From positions 1,562,001 to 1,626,000 of the forward strand of contig NZ_CP111085.1 of the NCBI RefSeq assembly GCF_026278345.1: DNA of 64,000 bases, written 5' to 3'. This document shows positions 62,499 through 64,000 of this stretch, piece after piece. The number at the start of each line of letters is the position of its first letter. Position 1 is the stretch's first letter. This DNA is from Tellurirhabdus rosea. Its GTDB lineage: Bacteria > Bacteroidota > Bacteroidia > Cytophagales > Spirosomataceae. The translations under genes were made by a program, and so were the position numbers. The notes under the pieces were generated by a model. The model searched no databases. It saw nothing but the letters and a program-made list of their open reading frames with translations, and was not told the DNA's origin.

Positions 62499-62604
62499 GG
62501 TTTATGGTTTAGGGTTTATAGTCTATGGTTTATAGTTGCTCTGCCAATCCGGGCTATGGCGAAGCAACTATAAATCTTAAACCCTAAACTATAAATCCTA
62601 AACT
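62499..62604. repeat. Palindromic short-unit element, GGTTTATAGT type
   Basis: The left arm (62499-62545) has units GGTTTATGGTTTAGGGTTTA and core GTTGCTCTGCC. The right arm (62558-62604) has core GGCGAAGCAAC and complementary degenerate units. 12-nt loop. The pheT stop codon (TAG, 62605-62603) overlaps its outer end. Confidence 0.85.
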
Positions 62605-64000
62605 ACTTCCTGATTACAGCGCCCAGTTCCCGCTCAAAAGTCGCCATCAACCGCTGCATCGTCTTATCGATAACCGCATCGTTGAGGGTTTGGTTGGGAT
62701 CCTGCAGAATAAAGCTTACGGAGTACGATTTCTTATCCTGCCCCAGATTCTCGCCTTCGTACACGTCGAAAACGTTGATGTCGCGCAGGAGTTTCCGCTC
62801 CGCCTGACGGGCCAGACGCGAAATCTGGTCGTAGGTCACGGTCTTGTCCAGCACCAGCGACAGGTCGCGGCGCACTTCCGGGAAACGCGGCACCTCGGCA
62901 AAGACGACCTTGCTGCTGTACTGTTTCACCAGATATTCCCAGTCGAAATCGGCGTAAAACACGGGCTGCTTGAGGTCCACGAGTTTGGCCAGCGACGGCT
63001 TCACGAGGCCCAGGGTCACGACCGGTTTTTTGTTGAGCCGGTACGTCAGGCCGTACTGGAACAGGGCCGGGTCGGCGGGTTCTGAATCCGTTACGGTGAG
63101 CCGCAGCGAGGTCAGCACTTTCTGCACCGCCGCCGCCAGATCGTGGTACTGCACCGGACGCCCCTTCGTCGCCCAGCTTTCGCTCTGGTCGTTGCCGACC
63201 ATCCACATACCCAGCCGCCGTTTTTCGACGTACTTTTCTCCGGCCTGGGAGTAAATCTTTCCAAATTCAAAAATCTTCAGGTCTTTCTGACGACGGTTGA
63301 GGTTGTAAACCAGCGTTTCCAGCCCCGAGAACAGCAGCGTCTGCCGCAGCACCGACAGGTCTTCGCTCAGCGGATTCAGCAGCGTCACGTCCGCATTCGG
63401 CAGCGTCGCCCGAATGGCTTCGTTCAGAGCCGGGCGCGTCATCGAATTGGTCATCGTTTCAAAAAAACCGTTGGCCGCCAGAACCTGGCTGATGCGGAAC
63501 TGCAGCGCATCTGGATCGGTCTCGGGAAAATCCGACAGAAAATCGGCCCGCAGCGAGTCCGACAGCGGCACATTGTCCACGCCGTAGATGCGCAGAATTT
63601 CTTCCACTACATCGGCCTCCCGTTCCACATCCACGCGGTAGGGCGGCACCAGCGCCGTAAATCCTTCGTCCGTCGCGTCCGCCAGCCGGATATCCAGACT
63701 TTCGAGGATGCGCCGGATTTCGGCCCGGTCGAGCGTGAGGCCGATCAGCCGGTCGATGTTCCGGTAACGCACCGGCACCGGCCGGTCGGCCACGGGGCTG
63801 GGGTACAGGTCCACCACCTCGGAGCTGACCGCGCCGCCCGCCACTTCCTGAATCAGCAGCGCCGCCCGTTGCAGGGCATACACCGGCAGATTCGGGTCCG
63901 TGCCCCGCTCAAAACGGAACGAGGCGTCGGTCTTCAGACCGTGCTTCTGCGACGTTTTCCGAATCCAGGCCGGATGAAAATAGGCGGATTCGAGGAAAAT
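62603..64000 (-). CDS. pheT: Phenylalanyl-tRNA synthetase beta subunit, C-terminal part (5' end outside window)
   Basis: The frame is open to the right edge, giving 465 residues of about 800. The part present starts in the B3/4 region (FLESAYFHPAWIRKTSQKHGLKTDASFRFERGTDPN, where the ATG at 63883 is internal), continues with the B5 domain (RNIDRLIGLTLDRAEIRRILESLDI) and a catalytic-like core (ETMTNSMTRPALNEAI, TLLNPLSEDLSVLRQTLLFSGLE), and ends in the anticodon-binding ferredoxin fold (VPRFPEVRRDLSLVLDKTVTYDQI). It charges tRNA-Phe with PheS. Confidence 0.95.
   Translation of the reverse strand: MFLESAYFHPAWIRKTSQKHGLKTDASFRFERGTDPNLPVYALQRAALLIQEVAGGAVSSEVVDLYPSPVADRPVPVRYRNIDRLIGLTLDRAEIRRILESLDIRLADATDEGFTALVPPYRVDVEREADVVEEILRIYGVDNVPLSDSLRADFLSDFPETDPDALQFRISQVLAANGFFETMTNSMTRPALNEAIRATLPNADVTLLNPLSEDLSVLRQTLLFSGLETLVYNLNRRQKDLKIFEFGKIYSQAGEKYVEKRRLGMWMVGNDQSESWATKGRPVQYHDLAAAVQKVLTSLRLTVTDSEPADPALFQYGLTYRLNKKPVVTLGLVKPSLAKLVDLKQPVFYADFDWEYLVKQYSSKVVFAEVPRFPEVRRDLSLVLDKTVTYDQISRLARQAERKLLRDINVFDVYEGENLGQDKKSYSVSFILQDPNQTLNDAVIDKTMQRLMATFERELGAVIRK

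Noticed and set aside
1-64000. tRNA, rRNA, tmRNA, 6S RNA genes or riboswitches
   Set aside because: No cloverleaf-like or conserved RNA sequence was recognised in any gap. The zapA-rny gap (64 bp) is too short for a 6S RNA.

Overview
This 64 kb window is a chromosomal stretch of a Bacteroidota bacterium, most likely of the Cytophagales/Spirosoma type. The evidence is taken from the sequence: two TonB-dependent receptors with carboxypeptidase-regulatory-like N-termini, DUF3667 and DUF3108 proteins, a split methylmalonyl-CoA mutase, a pheT - coiled-coil - zapA - rny block, almost no Shine-Dalgarno sequences, and promoters of the Bacteroidota form TTG-N19..21-TAnnTTTG. Most of the window is G+C-rich. 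Two blocks are conspicuously A+T-rich and look acquired: 1-2660 and about 13700-15030.

Layout. 1-2325: the C-terminal (PIWI) part of a prokaryotic Argonaute, cut by the left edge and apparently catalytically dead, faces a winged-helix/PD-(D/E)XK nuclease convergently. This is the best candidate for a defence system. 2.6-13.5 kb: an SGNH hydrolase, a YtxH protein, a soluble PAS histidine kinase with a response regulator, a cytochrome c-PQQ-type dehydrogenase fusion, RidA, a heptad-repeat protein, DUF805, an acetylxylan-esterase-like enzyme, a PagL-like protein, a small membrane protein and UvsE. 13.9-15 kb: an isolated A+T-rich beta-propeller gene. 15.2-29 kb: GH13 alpha-glucosidase, GlpD, a TonB receptor divergent from a LysR regulator, a flavin monooxygenase, an SDR, an SSS transporter, and an operon of LysM lipoprotein, small membrane protein and amidohydrolase. 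29-42.7 kb: citrate synthase, DUF3667, an MFS transporter, recA, a siderophore-type TonB receptor under what looks like an iron-type operator, an aminopeptidase, DUF3108, two tandem GNAT-fold proteins and dnaA. 43-64 kb: mutA-mutB, an S41 peptidase, HxlR, an outer-membrane barrel with an SGNH lipoprotein, a Kbp homologue, two tandem LytS-type kinases, a four-gene operon (secreted nuclease - VOC - TatD - TcdA), a TMTC-like TPR membrane protein, rny, zapA, a coiled-coil protein and the 3' part of pheT.

The most unusual structure outside genes is a set of about a dozen long imperfect palindromes in intergenic gaps (10695, 12504, 16880, 18636, 24927, 33214, 41224, 42972, 49783, 50723, 59969, 62499). 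Each arm is built of short degenerate direct repeats whose sequence differs from locus to locus. Several share a loop-proximal core GCTTCGC/GCGAAGC. Several begin at, or supply, the stop codon of the flanking gene, and many fill the gap between convergent genes exactly. One has expanded into 13 copies of a 7-bp unit. I do not recognise these as a named element family. No tRNA, rRNA, CRISPR array or intact transposase was seen.
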